In this document: positions 43,805 through 51,911 of the stretch, in pieces
How positions within the stretch are numbered: the first letter of the stretch is position 1
Layout: each line of letters starts with the position of its first letter
Assembly: GCF_000430645.1 (NCBI RefSeq)
Contig: NZ_AUMK01000003.1
Span: 372,001 to 436,000, forward strand
Reading direction: 5' to 3'
From: Aquimarina latercula DSM 2041
GTDB lineage: Bacteria; Bacteroidota; Bacteroidia; Flavobacteriales; Flavobacteriaceae
Length of the DNA: 64,000 bases
Translations under genes and position numbers: made by a program
Notes under the pieces: model-generated
Databases searched by the model: none
Told to the model about the DNA's origin: nothing
The model's input: only the letters and a program-made list of their open reading frames with translations

Positions 43805-44081
43805 AGTATCAAGAAAAGCAGAGATGGATCTTGCCAAAATGTATGAATATGGTATTGAAACATTTGGGTTAAAACAAGCCAAGGGATACTTATTAGGGAT
43901 GCATACGCTGTTTCAAGTATTAGCGGACAATACTAATCTTGGACGTGATGCCTCTGAATTTATTCTATCTTTAAAAAGATTTTCGTATAAATCTCACACT
44001 ATTTTTTATTTAGTCACGGATATAGATATTCTAATTGTTCGTGTATTGAACCAAAGTATGGATCATGAAAAGAATTTATAA
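43791..44081 (+). CDS. parE: ParE/RelE-superfamily toxin
   Basis: A 96-residue toxin of the ParE type: YKVSRKAEMDLAKMYEYGIETFGLKQAKGYLLGMHTLFQVLADN, then GRDASEFILSLKRFSYKSHTIFYLVTDIDILIVRVLNQSMD. ParE proteins poison DNA gyrase. All parts of the fold are present, so it should be functional. The ATG overlaps the antitoxin reading frame, so both are made from one message. Confidence 0.92.
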   Translation: MGVYKVSRKAEMDLAKMYEYGIETFGLKQAKGYLLGMHTLFQVLADNTNLGRDASEFILSLKRFSYKSHTIFYLVTDIDILIVRVLNQSMDHEKNL

Positions 44082-44232
44082 CTATATGTTTTTCTTTATA
44101 TTATTACAATAATGCTCACGTTTTTATAATGTTATAAAGACATTTTATATAACGTCTGATTATAATTCTTTTTTTGAATAATAATGTTCTGCATTATGTA
44201 ACTTGAGCTTTGGCTAAAAGCGAAAATTGTTA

Positions 44233-44345
44233 CTAAAGTTTCTTGAAAAAATTTATTCTAAAAAGCTTCTTCTATAATGTTAATGGAACACTTTTTATGC
44301 GACGACGTAAGAGGGAAGCATAATGTGTGTGCAATGGTTTAATAA
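44233..44345 (+). repeat. Dispersed repeat copy downstream of the ParDE module
   Basis: CTAAAGTTTCTTGAAAAAA begins the copy; TAATGGAACACTTTTTATGC, CGACGT and then GGGAAGCATAATGTGTGTG-CAATGG end it. It lines up in the same orientation with copies at 43354-43457 and 57819-57930. The rest of this 346-bp gap holds the next gene's promoter and nothing else I can see. Confidence 0.7.
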
Positions 44346-44401
44346 CTAAATATGTGTTCTTAATTCTGCAATTTGTGTAAATTTTAAACACTAACGGTTT
44401 A

Positions 44402-44409
44402 TATATTTG
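44402..44409 (+). promoter_or_regulatory. Promoter -7 element of the first paired AraC gene
   Basis: TATATTTG stands 18 bases before the chosen ATG. Confidence 0.6.
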
Positions 44410-44427
44410 TATACAATATCTAAGATT

Positions 44428-45336
44428 ATGAAAAATCATATAGTAAATGTAAATTCTATAAGTGAGCTTCACGAAGCCTTCGGGTTTGAAAAGCCTAAAC
44501 ATCCTTTAATTACGTTAATTAATACAGAGAAATTAGATGTACCAACTTCGCAAATTGGAACTAAAGTAGTTACTGATTTATATATGATTGCCTTAAAAGA
44601 TAGGGATTGTGGAGTTGAGTACGGTAGAAATCACTTCGACTTTGCTGAAGGTGTTATGGTCTTTTCTGCACCGAAGCAAGTCTCTACAGTAGAAAAAGAG
44701 ATGAAACCAGGAGATATTAAGGGCTGGATGCTCTATTTTCATCCGGATTTAATACGAGGAACACATTTAGGAGAAATTATTTCTGATTATTCGTTTTTTA
44801 ATTATGGGGTTTTTGAAGCATTACATTTATCTGAAGATGAAGAAATTACTTTAAAGGAAACGGTTAAAAATATCGAAAATGAATTCACTCAACGTATTGA
44901 TAATCACAGTCAAAGAGTAATAGTCTCAAATCTCGAATTGGTATTGAATTATTGTTTACGTTTTTATGAAAGACAGTTTAATACAAGAGCCGCTCAAAAC
45001 AAAGATGTTTTTACACTATTTGAAAAAGAATTGAAGATGTATTTTAAGAATAATGAGCAATTAGAAAATAGCTTACCTTCTATAGATTTCTTTGCCCAAA
45101 AAGCGAACCTTTCTTCACATTATTTTAGTGATGTTTTAAAAAAGGAAACGGGACGTTCTGCTAAAGATCATATTAACGAATATGTAATAGAATTGGCTAA
45201 GAATAAGCTTTTAGCAACAAACCAATCTATTAGTGAAATAGCTTTTGAATTGGGGTTTAATTATCCACATTATTTTACAAGATTATTTAAATCTAAAACA
45301 GGAAACACACCTCTAGAATACCGAAAATTAAATTAA
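44428..45336 (+). CDS. AraC-family regulator (paralogue 1)
   Basis: A 302-residue regulator starting MKNHIVNVNS. The N-terminal domain (HPLITLINTEKL...GVEYGRNHFDFAEGVMVFSAPKQ) is a cupin-like sensor typical of a Bacteroidota AraC group. The C-terminal HTHs are DFFAQKANLSSHYFSDVLKKETGRSAKDHINEY and SISEIAFELGFNYPHYFTRLFKSKTGNTPLEY. It is clearly paralogous to the regulator starting at 45635, and the dehydrogenase genes that follow are the natural targets of both. Confidence 0.9.
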   Translation: MKNHIVNVNSISELHEAFGFEKPKHPLITLINTEKLDVPTSQIGTKVVTDLYMIALKDRDCGVEYGRNHFDFAEGVMVFSAPKQVSTVEKEMKPGDIKGWMLYFHPDLIRGTHLGEIISDYSFFNYGVFEALHLSEDEEITLKETVKNIENEFTQRIDNHSQRVIVSNLELVLNYCLRFYERQFNTRAAQNKDVFTLFEKELKMYFKNNEQLENSLPSIDFFAQKANLSSHYFSDVLKKETGRSAKDHINEYVIELAKNKLLATNQSISEIAFELGFNYPHYFTRLFKSKTGNTPLEYRKLN

Positions 45337-45337
45337 A

Positions 45338-45406
45338 ATGAAAGCTATTATAAATGAAGCTACTGGAATGATTGGTAGTTTAGTTTATAAAAAAAGCTAT
45401 GCTTGA
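45338..45406 (+). pseudogene. Remnant of an NAD-dependent epimerase-like gene
   Basis: The 22-codon frame MKAIINEATGMIGSLVYKK looks like the N-terminal Rossmann loop (xxxTGATGMIGSLV) of NAD(P)-binding epimerase/atypical SDR proteins and then stops at TGA. The bases beyond, up to the next AraC gene, carry another short frame (NNVEYPFIEDNSKKLKKSYE) but no continuous gene. It is probably the stump of a deleted gene two bases after the AraC stop. Confidence 0.5.
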
Positions 45407-45606
45407 CTATAAATCCCCAACAACGTTGAGTACCCTTTTATTGAAGATAATTCAAAAAAGTTAAAAAAGAGCTACGAGTAACCCATCGCCCTATTGAAAT
45501 TTCAATCACAAAAATATTTCAACAATAAATTGTCTAAAAGATTTTATAAAAGGACTATGTGTTCAATATTCTGTAAATAGTGTTTAGTATTTAGCATCGG
45601 GGCTTA

Positions 45607-45626
45607 TAAATTTGTTCTAACAAATT
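45607..45626 (+). promoter_or_regulatory. Promoter and palindrome before AraC paralogue 2
   Basis: A -7 box TAAATTTG (45607-45614) overlaps the palindrome AATTTGTT-CT-AACAAATT (45609-45626), nine bases before the ATG. Confidence 0.55.
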
Positions 45627-45634
45627 AGAGTATT

Positions 45635-46561
45635 ATGCCAAAAGAAAATATCATACGCATTAAAACCCTTACTCAGCTTTTTGATACATTAGGTTGGGAG
45701 AAGCCAACACATCCATTAATAGGTATTATAGATGTTACTAGGCTTGAAGAATTGCCAGAAGAAAAAAAGAAAGCATTTGAAGGTGTCAAAATGACTTCAG
45801 ACTTATATAGTATTATCCTAAAGGATGGTGATTGTGGTATGCAATATGGTAGAAACAAATATGATTTTGAAGAAGGAGTTCTTCGCTTTATTGCACCTAA
45901 TCAAATTGTATCTTCTTCAACGCACACACCAAGTTCTTATGGATTTATGATAGTGTTTCACCCAGATTTATTAAGAAATTTTGATCTAGGAACAAATATT
46001 GGTAAGTACAATTTTTTTGACTATGCAGTACATGAAGCCTTACACTTATCAAAAAAAGAGGAAGATACTCTAATTGAAATCACAAAAAATATAGAGGAAG
46101 AATTAAAATCTAATATAGATAAACATACTCTGGAAGTTGTGGTGACTAATCTTCAACTGTTATTAAATTATTCTAAGCGGTTTTATGATAGACAATTTAT
46201 AACTAGAGTTAATAGTAATTCTGACGTTATTAGTAAAGTAGAAAAACTTATTAAAGAGTATTATAATCAAAGTATTCAGTTAGTTAATGGCATACCTAAA
46301 CCAGAATATTTTGCCGAAAAGGTAAATTTTTCGACTAATTATTTAAGCGATTTATTAAAGAAAGAAACAGGAAAAAGTACCAAAGACCATGTTGATGAAT
46401 ATATTATTGATTTGGCTAAAACCAAGCTTCTCAATTCAGAATACACTGTTAATGAAATAGCATACGATTTAGGGTTTAATTATCCACATTATTTTAGTAG
46501 AATATTCAAGAAAAAAGTAGGTGAGTCACCAGTGCAATTCAGAGCAAAGACTTTTAATTAA
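45635..46561 (+). CDS. AraC-family regulator (paralogue 2)
   Basis: A 308-residue regulator with the same layout as the previous one: sensor part HPLIGIIDVTRLEEL...GMQYGRNKYDFEEGVLRFIAPNQ and HTH part EYFAEKVNFSTNYLSDLLKKETGKSTKDHVDEY, then NEIAYDLGFNYPHYFSRIFKKKVGESPVQF. The near-identical recognition helices (LGFNYPHYF) suggest that both bind similar sites. A terminator follows, then the dehydrogenase genes. Confidence 0.9.
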   Translation: MPKENIIRIKTLTQLFDTLGWEKPTHPLIGIIDVTRLEELPEEKKKAFEGVKMTSDLYSIILKDGDCGMQYGRNKYDFEEGVLRFIAPNQIVSSSTHTPSSYGFMIVFHPDLLRNFDLGTNIGKYNFFDYAVHEALHLSKKEEDTLIEITKNIEEELKSNIDKHTLEVVVTNLQLLLNYSKRFYDRQFITRVNSNSDVISKVEKLIKEYYNQSIQLVNGIPKPEYFAEKVNFSTNYLSDLLKKETGKSTKDHVDEYIIDLAKTKLLNSEYTVNEIAYDLGFNYPHYFSRIFKKKVGESPVQFRAKTFN

Positions 46562-46586
46562 AAAAGGTTTTTATTGGCTCATAATC

Positions 46587-46618
46587 AAGCTCTTTCAGTA
46601 AAATGAAAGAGCTTTTTA
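46587..46618 (+). terminator. Intrinsic terminator after AraC paralogue 2
   Basis: Perfect 11-bp arms AAGCTCTTTCA and TGAAAGAGCTT with a 6-base loop, followed by TTT. Confidence 0.85.
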
Positions 46619-46712
46619 ATTATCTGAATATTGTGTTATAGATTCCGAAAATTGTGTTCTTTCTCGAATTAAAATCGGCGTTACTTTGTAATGTAAAATA
46701 GATTAAAGAATT

Positions 46713-47672
46713 ATGAGTCATAAACATATGATATGGTGCGACAAAGAAACCTTATCAAAAAGCTTAACAGGAAAAATATATATAGTTACAGGAGCTAACT
46801 CTGGAGTTGGTTTAGAAACTACTAGACAATTAATAAAACAAGGTGCTCACGTAGTAATGGCATGTAGAAGGCCAGAATCAGCTAATGAAGTTGCTGAGTC
46901 TTTTAAAGAATTAAAAGGAAGTCATGAGGTTATTAAATTTGATTTGGCAGATTTACAATCTGTTCGAAATTTCACCCAAGCCTTTTTAAAGAAGCATCAC
47001 CGATTAGATGGATTAATGTGTAATGCTGGTATGGTAGTTATGGGTAGTAAAAAACTATATACCAAAGATAATTTTGAATGGACTTTTGGAGTTAATTTCT
47101 TAGGGCATTTTCTACTTACCGAATTATTACTAGATATACTTAACGAAACAGATGCATCAAGAATGGCTATCCTGTCTTCTGTAGTACATGCAGGAAGCCC
47201 TAAAAATCGTTATAAAGTACATCTTGACGATTTGAATTTTGAAAACAGAAAGTATAACAATTTTGCAGCCTATGGCGAAGCTAAAACCGCTTCAATACAA
47301 TATGCTATGGAATTAAATGAGCGTTTAAAAAAATCTGATGTTGCTACAGCTTCAATACATCCAGGTTGGGCACGTTCTAATTTTGGAAGTGGTGGAAACT
47401 TTTTAATGAAAGCACTTATGGCAATTGCAAAACCATTTACTAAGTCAATTTCTAACAGTAATTGGGAATCTGCTCAAACATCACTTCATGTATTATTATC
47501 AGATGAAGCACCAAACCATTCGGGAGCGTACTTTAGTCAACACAGTGTGTTATATAGAGATAAAGAATGTAAACAAGGCGGTTGGCCAATGAAATCGCCA
47601 AATCCTCATGCAAACGATATGGAGGCGGCCAAAAAGTTAGTGGCAAAAAGTAACCAATTGGTTGGTTTATAA
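46713..47672 (+). CDS. Short-chain dehydrogenase (protochlorophyllide-reductase-like branch)
   Basis: A 319-residue SDR. The cofactor loop is IVTGANSGVGLET, the NAG motif is LMCNAGMVVMG, Ser is in LSSVVHAGSPK and the catalytic pair is YGEAK. Length and the SIHPGWARSNFG segment match the light-dependent-protochlorophyllide-reductase-like/retinol-dehydrogenase-like branch that reduces carbonyls with NADPH. A close paralogue is encoded from 53518. First of a run of same-strand genes likely controlled by the AraC pair. Confidence 0.88.
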   Translation: MSHKHMIWCDKETLSKSLTGKIYIVTGANSGVGLETTRQLIKQGAHVVMACRRPESANEVAESFKELKGSHEVIKFDLADLQSVRNFTQAFLKKHHRLDGLMCNAGMVVMGSKKLYTKDNFEWTFGVNFLGHFLLTELLLDILNETDASRMAILSSVVHAGSPKNRYKVHLDDLNFENRKYNNFAAYGEAKTASIQYAMELNERLKKSDVATASIHPGWARSNFGSGGNFLMKALMAIAKPFTKSISNSNWESAQTSLHVLLSDEAPNHSGAYFSQHSVLYRDKECKQGGWPMKSPNPHANDMEAAKKLVAKSNQLVGL

Positions 47673-47696
47673 TAAATAATAAAAATAAATACTATT

Positions 47697-48521
47697 ATGA
47701 GTAAAACAATATTAATCACGGGAAGTAGTACAGGTATTGGTCGCGCAACAGCTTCAAAATTTCAATCAGAAGGATGGAATGTAATAGCTACTATGCGTAC
47801 ACCAGAAAAAGAGGAAGACTTAACAAAACTAAATAATGTACTAGTTACAAAACTAGATGTACAAGATCTTTCAAGTATAAATAATGCAATTACAGAAGGT
47901 ATTGCAAAATTTGGACATATAGATGTTGTATTAAACAATGCAGGTTATGGTTTAATGGGGACTTTTGAATCGGCTAGTAGAGAAAGTGTTGCCAGACAGT
48001 TTGATGTTAATGTTTTTGGACTATTTGATGTAACTCGTGCTGTATTACCACATTTTAGAGCCAATAAAAGTGGAATGCTCATCAATATTTCATCTATAGG
48101 AGGAAGAATGACCTTTCCGTTAATGCCACTATATCACGCTACCAAATTTGCAGTTGAGGGTTTTAGTGAATCACTTCATTATGAATTAAAACCATTAGGA
48201 GTAAATGTAAAAGTTATTGAACCGGGAGGTGTAGCAACAGATTTTGGAAATCGTTCTTTAGAGTTTCAACATAACGAAGAGTTTAAAGAGTATAACCAAT
48301 TTGTGGGAAGTACCATGGAAGCTTTTGGTAAAGCTTTTGATGCCGATACTATAAGCACACCAGATGTTATTGCTAATGTAATTTTTACTGCAGCAACAGA
48401 CAATACAGAAACATTAAGATACAGAGCTGGAGAAGATGCTAAACAATTATTAAGTGCTAGAGATAGTATGAATGATAGTGATTTTATAGGAATGATGAAA
48501 AATAATTTAGGTTTAAAATAA
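47697..48521 (+). CDS. Short-chain dehydrogenase (classical)
   Basis: A 274-residue classical SDR with TGSSTGIGRAT, NNAGYG, INISSIGG and YHATK. It begins 24 bases after the previous SDR gene and is followed after 12 bases by another. The defective gene at 54909 is its paralogue: both start with xKTILITG-STGIGR and end with KxNxGL. Substrates are unknown; carbonyl or aldehyde detoxification is plausible from context. Confidence 0.88.
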   Translation: MSKTILITGSSTGIGRATASKFQSEGWNVIATMRTPEKEEDLTKLNNVLVTKLDVQDLSSINNAITEGIAKFGHIDVVLNNAGYGLMGTFESASRESVARQFDVNVFGLFDVTRAVLPHFRANKSGMLINISSIGGRMTFPLMPLYHATKFAVEGFSESLHYELKPLGVNVKVIEPGGVATDFGNRSLEFQHNEEFKEYNQFVGSTMEAFGKAFDADTISTPDVIANVIFTAATDNTETLRYRAGEDAKQLLSARDSMNDSDFIGMMKNNLGLK

Positions 48522-48533
48522 AAATAATAAAGT

Positions 48534-49442
48534 ATGAATAGTTTAATTAAAAATGTAGGAGTTGCCATACTAGTTGTTATATTAAGTATATTCCAAGTAA
48601 ACGCGCAGCAAAAATGGGATAAAAATTCTAAAAAAATAATCTTAATTACTGGTACAGCATCAGGAATGGGTAAAGCCACAGCTGAAAAATTAATTGCAGA
48701 AGGCCATACAGTATATGGTGGTGATGTACAATATGAAAAAAATAAATTTTTGGATGGTATTGGAGGTCATTCATTAGATATGGATGTTACAAACGATGAA
48801 GAAGTAAAAGCAGGAGTAGCAAAAATTATTGCTGAACAAGGACGCATTGATATACTAATAAACAATGCTGGCTATGGCTTATTTGCACCAATAGAAGAAG
48901 TAAGTATTGAAGATGCAATGCAACAGATGAATGTAAATATGTTTGGTTATGCTAGAACTGTAAAAGCAGTATTACCACACATGAGAAAACAAAAAATGGG
49001 ACGTATTATAAATTTAACTTCTATGGGAGGAAAAATTTATACACCACTTGGTGGCTGGTACCATGCTTCAAAACATGCTATTGAAGGTTGGAGTGATTGT
49101 CTACGTTTAGAAGTAAAAGAATTCAATATAGATGTAGTGGTAGTAGAGCCAGGTATTATTAAAACTAATTTTTATAATGCTGCTATGGAAGTTTCAGGAA
49201 AATACTATAAAGACTCAAACTATCAACATATGATTCCAGATATGTCTTCTGAAGATTCACAAAACCTTATGGCAAATGCAACAGAACCAGGCGTGATAGC
49301 AGATTTAATGAATAAAATTGTTAGAAAAAGAAAACCCAAAACACGTTATGTAAAAGGACGAATGGCAAAAACAGCTATTTGGTATAGAGATGTATTTGGT
49401 GATAAAGCTTACGATAAATTAATTACGAGGTCTTTACGATAA
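48534..49442 (+). CDS. Short-chain dehydrogenase with an N-terminal signal peptide
   Basis: A 302-residue SDR whose catalytic domain is complete (TGTASGMGKAT, NNAGYGLF, NLTSMGGK, YHASK) but is preceded by a hydrophobic leader: MNSLIKNVGVAILVVILSIF then QVNA/QQKW, a typical Bacteroidota Sec signal with Gln at +1. Export of an NAD(P)-dependent Rossmann enzyme is odd because free cofactor is scarce in the periplasm. Either it is membrane-anchored with the enzyme inside the cell, or it uses a tightly bound cofactor. The start is fixed by spacing to the preceding gene. Confidence 0.85.
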   Translation: MNSLIKNVGVAILVVILSIFQVNAQQKWDKNSKKIILITGTASGMGKATAEKLIAEGHTVYGGDVQYEKNKFLDGIGGHSLDMDVTNDEEVKAGVAKIIAEQGRIDILINNAGYGLFAPIEEVSIEDAMQQMNVNMFGYARTVKAVLPHMRKQKMGRIINLTSMGGKIYTPLGGWYHASKHAIEGWSDCLRLEVKEFNIDVVVVEPGIIKTNFYNAAMEVSGKYYKDSNYQHMIPDMSSEDSQNLMANATEPGVIADLMNKIVRKRKPKTRYVKGRMAKTAIWYRDVFGDKAYDKLITRSLR

Positions 49443-49552
49443 TAAATGATAGTTTTTTGATTGATGATGATTGGTTGATAGCAGGAAGTCGTATTTGTCT
49501 ACCCTTAAAGGCAGTGCGACTTTCATTTTTTATTATATAAATTTTTTATTAA

Positions 49553-50446
49553 ATGATGAAAACAAATAAATGTGCTTTAATACTTCTAATTTCTTTAGTA
49601 TTTGCTTTTAATAGTAATGCACAACAAAATAATGAGTTTGGTTTTAGTTATAATAGTTATCCTTCAACTGATTTTTCTGAAAACACAGAAGGAAATATAA
49701 GCTTTACAAATTTCAATATTTATGGTTCTATAGTACAAAAACTAAAAAATCCTAAAGTGTTTTTAAACCATAGAATAGATTATTCTTTTTTAGGAAGTTC
49801 TTCAGAAATAAATACAATGGGAGTTTCAAATGCTAATGATTTAAACTTACATAGATTAGGATACACATTTATGTATAATAAATCCTTAAAAAAGAATTGG
49901 TTATTGACTGCTGCATTGAGTCCTGCTATAGCATCAGACTTTAAAGAAGACTTATCTTCAGATGATTTTAATATTACAGCAAGTATTAATTTTATAAAAA
50001 TGAATAGCCCAACATTTCAATATGGTTTTGGATTAGCATATTCCAATCAATTTGGAAGGGATTTAATTGTGCCATATCCATTTATAAGTTATCAAAAAAA
50101 CAGATTAAAGCTTCAAATGATTTTACCTAGAATTTCAATACTATATAGTAATACAAAAAAAACTATGGAGTATGGTCTAGAAGGCGTGTATACAGGTGGA
50201 GTTTATAATGTTGAAGATTCAGCGAACGGAAATTATATAAGACAACAAACATTTAATTTTGGACCAAAGTTAAACTTGAAATTAAACAAATCTTTACTAC
50301 TTTCAGCAGCAACAGGTTATTCTATGGGAAGAGTTTGGGAGTATGTTGATGAAAATTATGATGCAACAAGAGACTTGTCAACTGAGTCAAATTTCTTTTT
50401 TAATCTCGGTTTAAAATTTACACCAAAGTTAAAACCTAAAAAATAA
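49553..50446 (+). CDS. DUF6268-like outer-membrane beta-barrel protein
   Basis: A 297-residue protein with a Sec signal (VFAFNSNAQQ) and alternating beta strands ending in aromatic residues (FGFSYNSYPSTDFSENTEGNIS, LHRLGYTFMYNKSLKKNWLLT, YGFGLAYSNQFG), typical of outer-membrane barrels of the DUF6268 family. The end FFNLGLKFTPKLKPKK is slightly atypical because no aromatic residue is C-terminal. It sits between SDR and MBL genes on the same strand. Transport role unknown. Confidence 0.7.
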   Translation: MMKTNKCALILLISLVFAFNSNAQQNNEFGFSYNSYPSTDFSENTEGNISFTNFNIYGSIVQKLKNPKVFLNHRIDYSFLGSSSEINTMGVSNANDLNLHRLGYTFMYNKSLKKNWLLTAALSPAIASDFKEDLSSDDFNITASINFIKMNSPTFQYGFGLAYSNQFGRDLIVPYPFISYQKNRLKLQMILPRISILYSNTKKTMEYGLEGVYTGGVYNVEDSANGNYIRQQTFNFGPKLNLKLNKSLLLSAATGYSMGRVWEYVDENYDATRDLSTESNFFFNLGLKFTPKLKPKK

Positions 50447-50483
50447 TATATATTTTATCAAGATAAATTAAAAGTCTACTATA

Positions 50484-51632
50484 ATGAAAATCATTAAGAA
50501 AATTTTAAAAATACTGATTATATCCATTGTACTAATTGGTGTTGTTGGTTTTGCGACTTACAAAATTGTAACCAACGGAACAGAATTTGGAGGTGAAATG
50601 GATGAAGTAAGTCTTAAAAAAGCCGAAAAATCACGACAGTATAATATAGAAAATGAACACTTTAAGAATTCACCTAATGTAGTTTCAGGAAGTATGAAAG
50701 CAAACTGGAAAGATATGAGAGGTGGGCAAGAGCGCGTGCCACCAGGATCTTTTCCAACGGAAAAACCAGTTATTTCTAAAGTTTTAGATAGCAGTGGTAT
50801 CAAAGCAACATGGTTTGGTCATGCTACCGTTTATATAGAAATGGACGGAAAACGAATTTTAACAGACCCAATGTTATCAAACAAAGCTTTTCCTGTTAGC
50901 ATGGTTGCACCTGAACGGTTTAACCCACCACCTCTTGAGGTTAATGAATTACCAAAAATTGATATCGTTACTATTTCTCATGATCATTTTGATCATTTAG
51001 ATATGAAAACGGTTCAGGTATTATCAAAAAAAGGAACGCAATTTTTTGTAGGTATTGGAGTAAAAGCTCATTTGATTGAATGGGGTATTCTAGAAAGTCA
51101 AATACACGAGATGGACTGGTGGGAAACTATTGCACTTGATGATTTTAAAATTCACTGTACGCCCGCCAGACACTACTCTGGTAGAAAAGGAATGGATAAT
51201 TCTACCTTATGGACATCTTGGATAATAGAAAGTACTAATCACAAAATATTCCATAGTGGAGATTCGGGCTATCAATCACATTTTAAAGAAATAGGAGATC
51301 GGTTCGGAACTATCGATATTGGCTTTATTAAAATAGGTGATTATGGCTTAGATTTAGGCTGGCAAGATATACACATGCACACTGAAAAATCTATACAAGC
51401 TGCAAAAGATGTAAATGCACAGTTATTATTTCCAATTCATTGGGGAACTTTTAATCTATCTAATCACGATTGGTATGAACCTATAAATTTAGCTGTTGAA
51501 TTTTCTAATAGAGAAAGTGTTGAATTAGTAACACCAAAAATAGGTCAGACAATCAAATTTGGTGATGAAATTTTAAATGAGTTCTGGTGGAAAATGTTAG
51601 AGGATCTAAGTGTTCAATTTAAAACTAAATAG
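50484..51632 (+). CDS. MBL-fold metal hydrolase, NAPE-PLD-like (paralogue)
   Basis: A 382-residue protein with one N-terminal membrane segment and metal motif TISHDHFDHLDMKT. Other ligands are in TPARHYSGRKG, FHSGDSGY and LFPIHWGTF. The layout is the same as in the protein from 18668 (TEFGG near residue 30, WFGHATVYIEM, DPMLSN). It is the last gene before a 280-bp gap. The two MBL proteins sit beside different regulators (TetR and AraC), so the enzyme type recurs in inducible stress loci. Confidence 0.85.
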   Translation: MKIIKKILKILIISIVLIGVVGFATYKIVTNGTEFGGEMDEVSLKKAEKSRQYNIENEHFKNSPNVVSGSMKANWKDMRGGQERVPPGSFPTEKPVISKVLDSSGIKATWFGHATVYIEMDGKRILTDPMLSNKAFPVSMVAPERFNPPPLEVNELPKIDIVTISHDHFDHLDMKTVQVLSKKGTQFFVGIGVKAHLIEWGILESQIHEMDWWETIALDDFKIHCTPARHYSGRKGMDNSTLWTSWIIESTNHKIFHSGDSGYQSHFKEIGDRFGTIDIGFIKIGDYGLDLGWQDIHMHTEKSIQAAKDVNAQLLFPIHWGTFNLSNHDWYEPINLAVEFSNRESVELVTPKIGQTIKFGDEILNEFWWKMLEDLSVQFKTK

Positions 51633-51864
51633 ATAATTATTCTTACCAAGAATCTAATTTGAATAATTTAACCTGAAAGATTTATTTTACGGAAATAATT
51701 CCACTTCAAATCCGTAGGCAAGCTGCTTATCATTCCAAAATATATTATATAGAACAATAGGTCTATTAAACTAGCCAATCCAAAAAGTTTTATAATACGT
51801 TTATTATCTGCAAAAAGTGTTTTTCTTTCCCAAATAAGTGTTAATAATCTATATAAGAGTATGA

Positions 51865-51872
51865 TAAATTTG
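51865..51872 (+). promoter_or_regulatory. Promoter -7 element of the aldehyde dehydrogenase operon
   Basis: TAAATTTG, 39 bases before the ATG. The rest of the 280-bp gap shows no gene; CAAAAAGTGTTTTTC at 51811-51825 is similar to a stretch before the first SDR gene. Confidence 0.55.
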
Positions 51873-51911
51873 TGTTGTACTTGAATATTAATAATTAAAA
51901 TTCAAAATATT

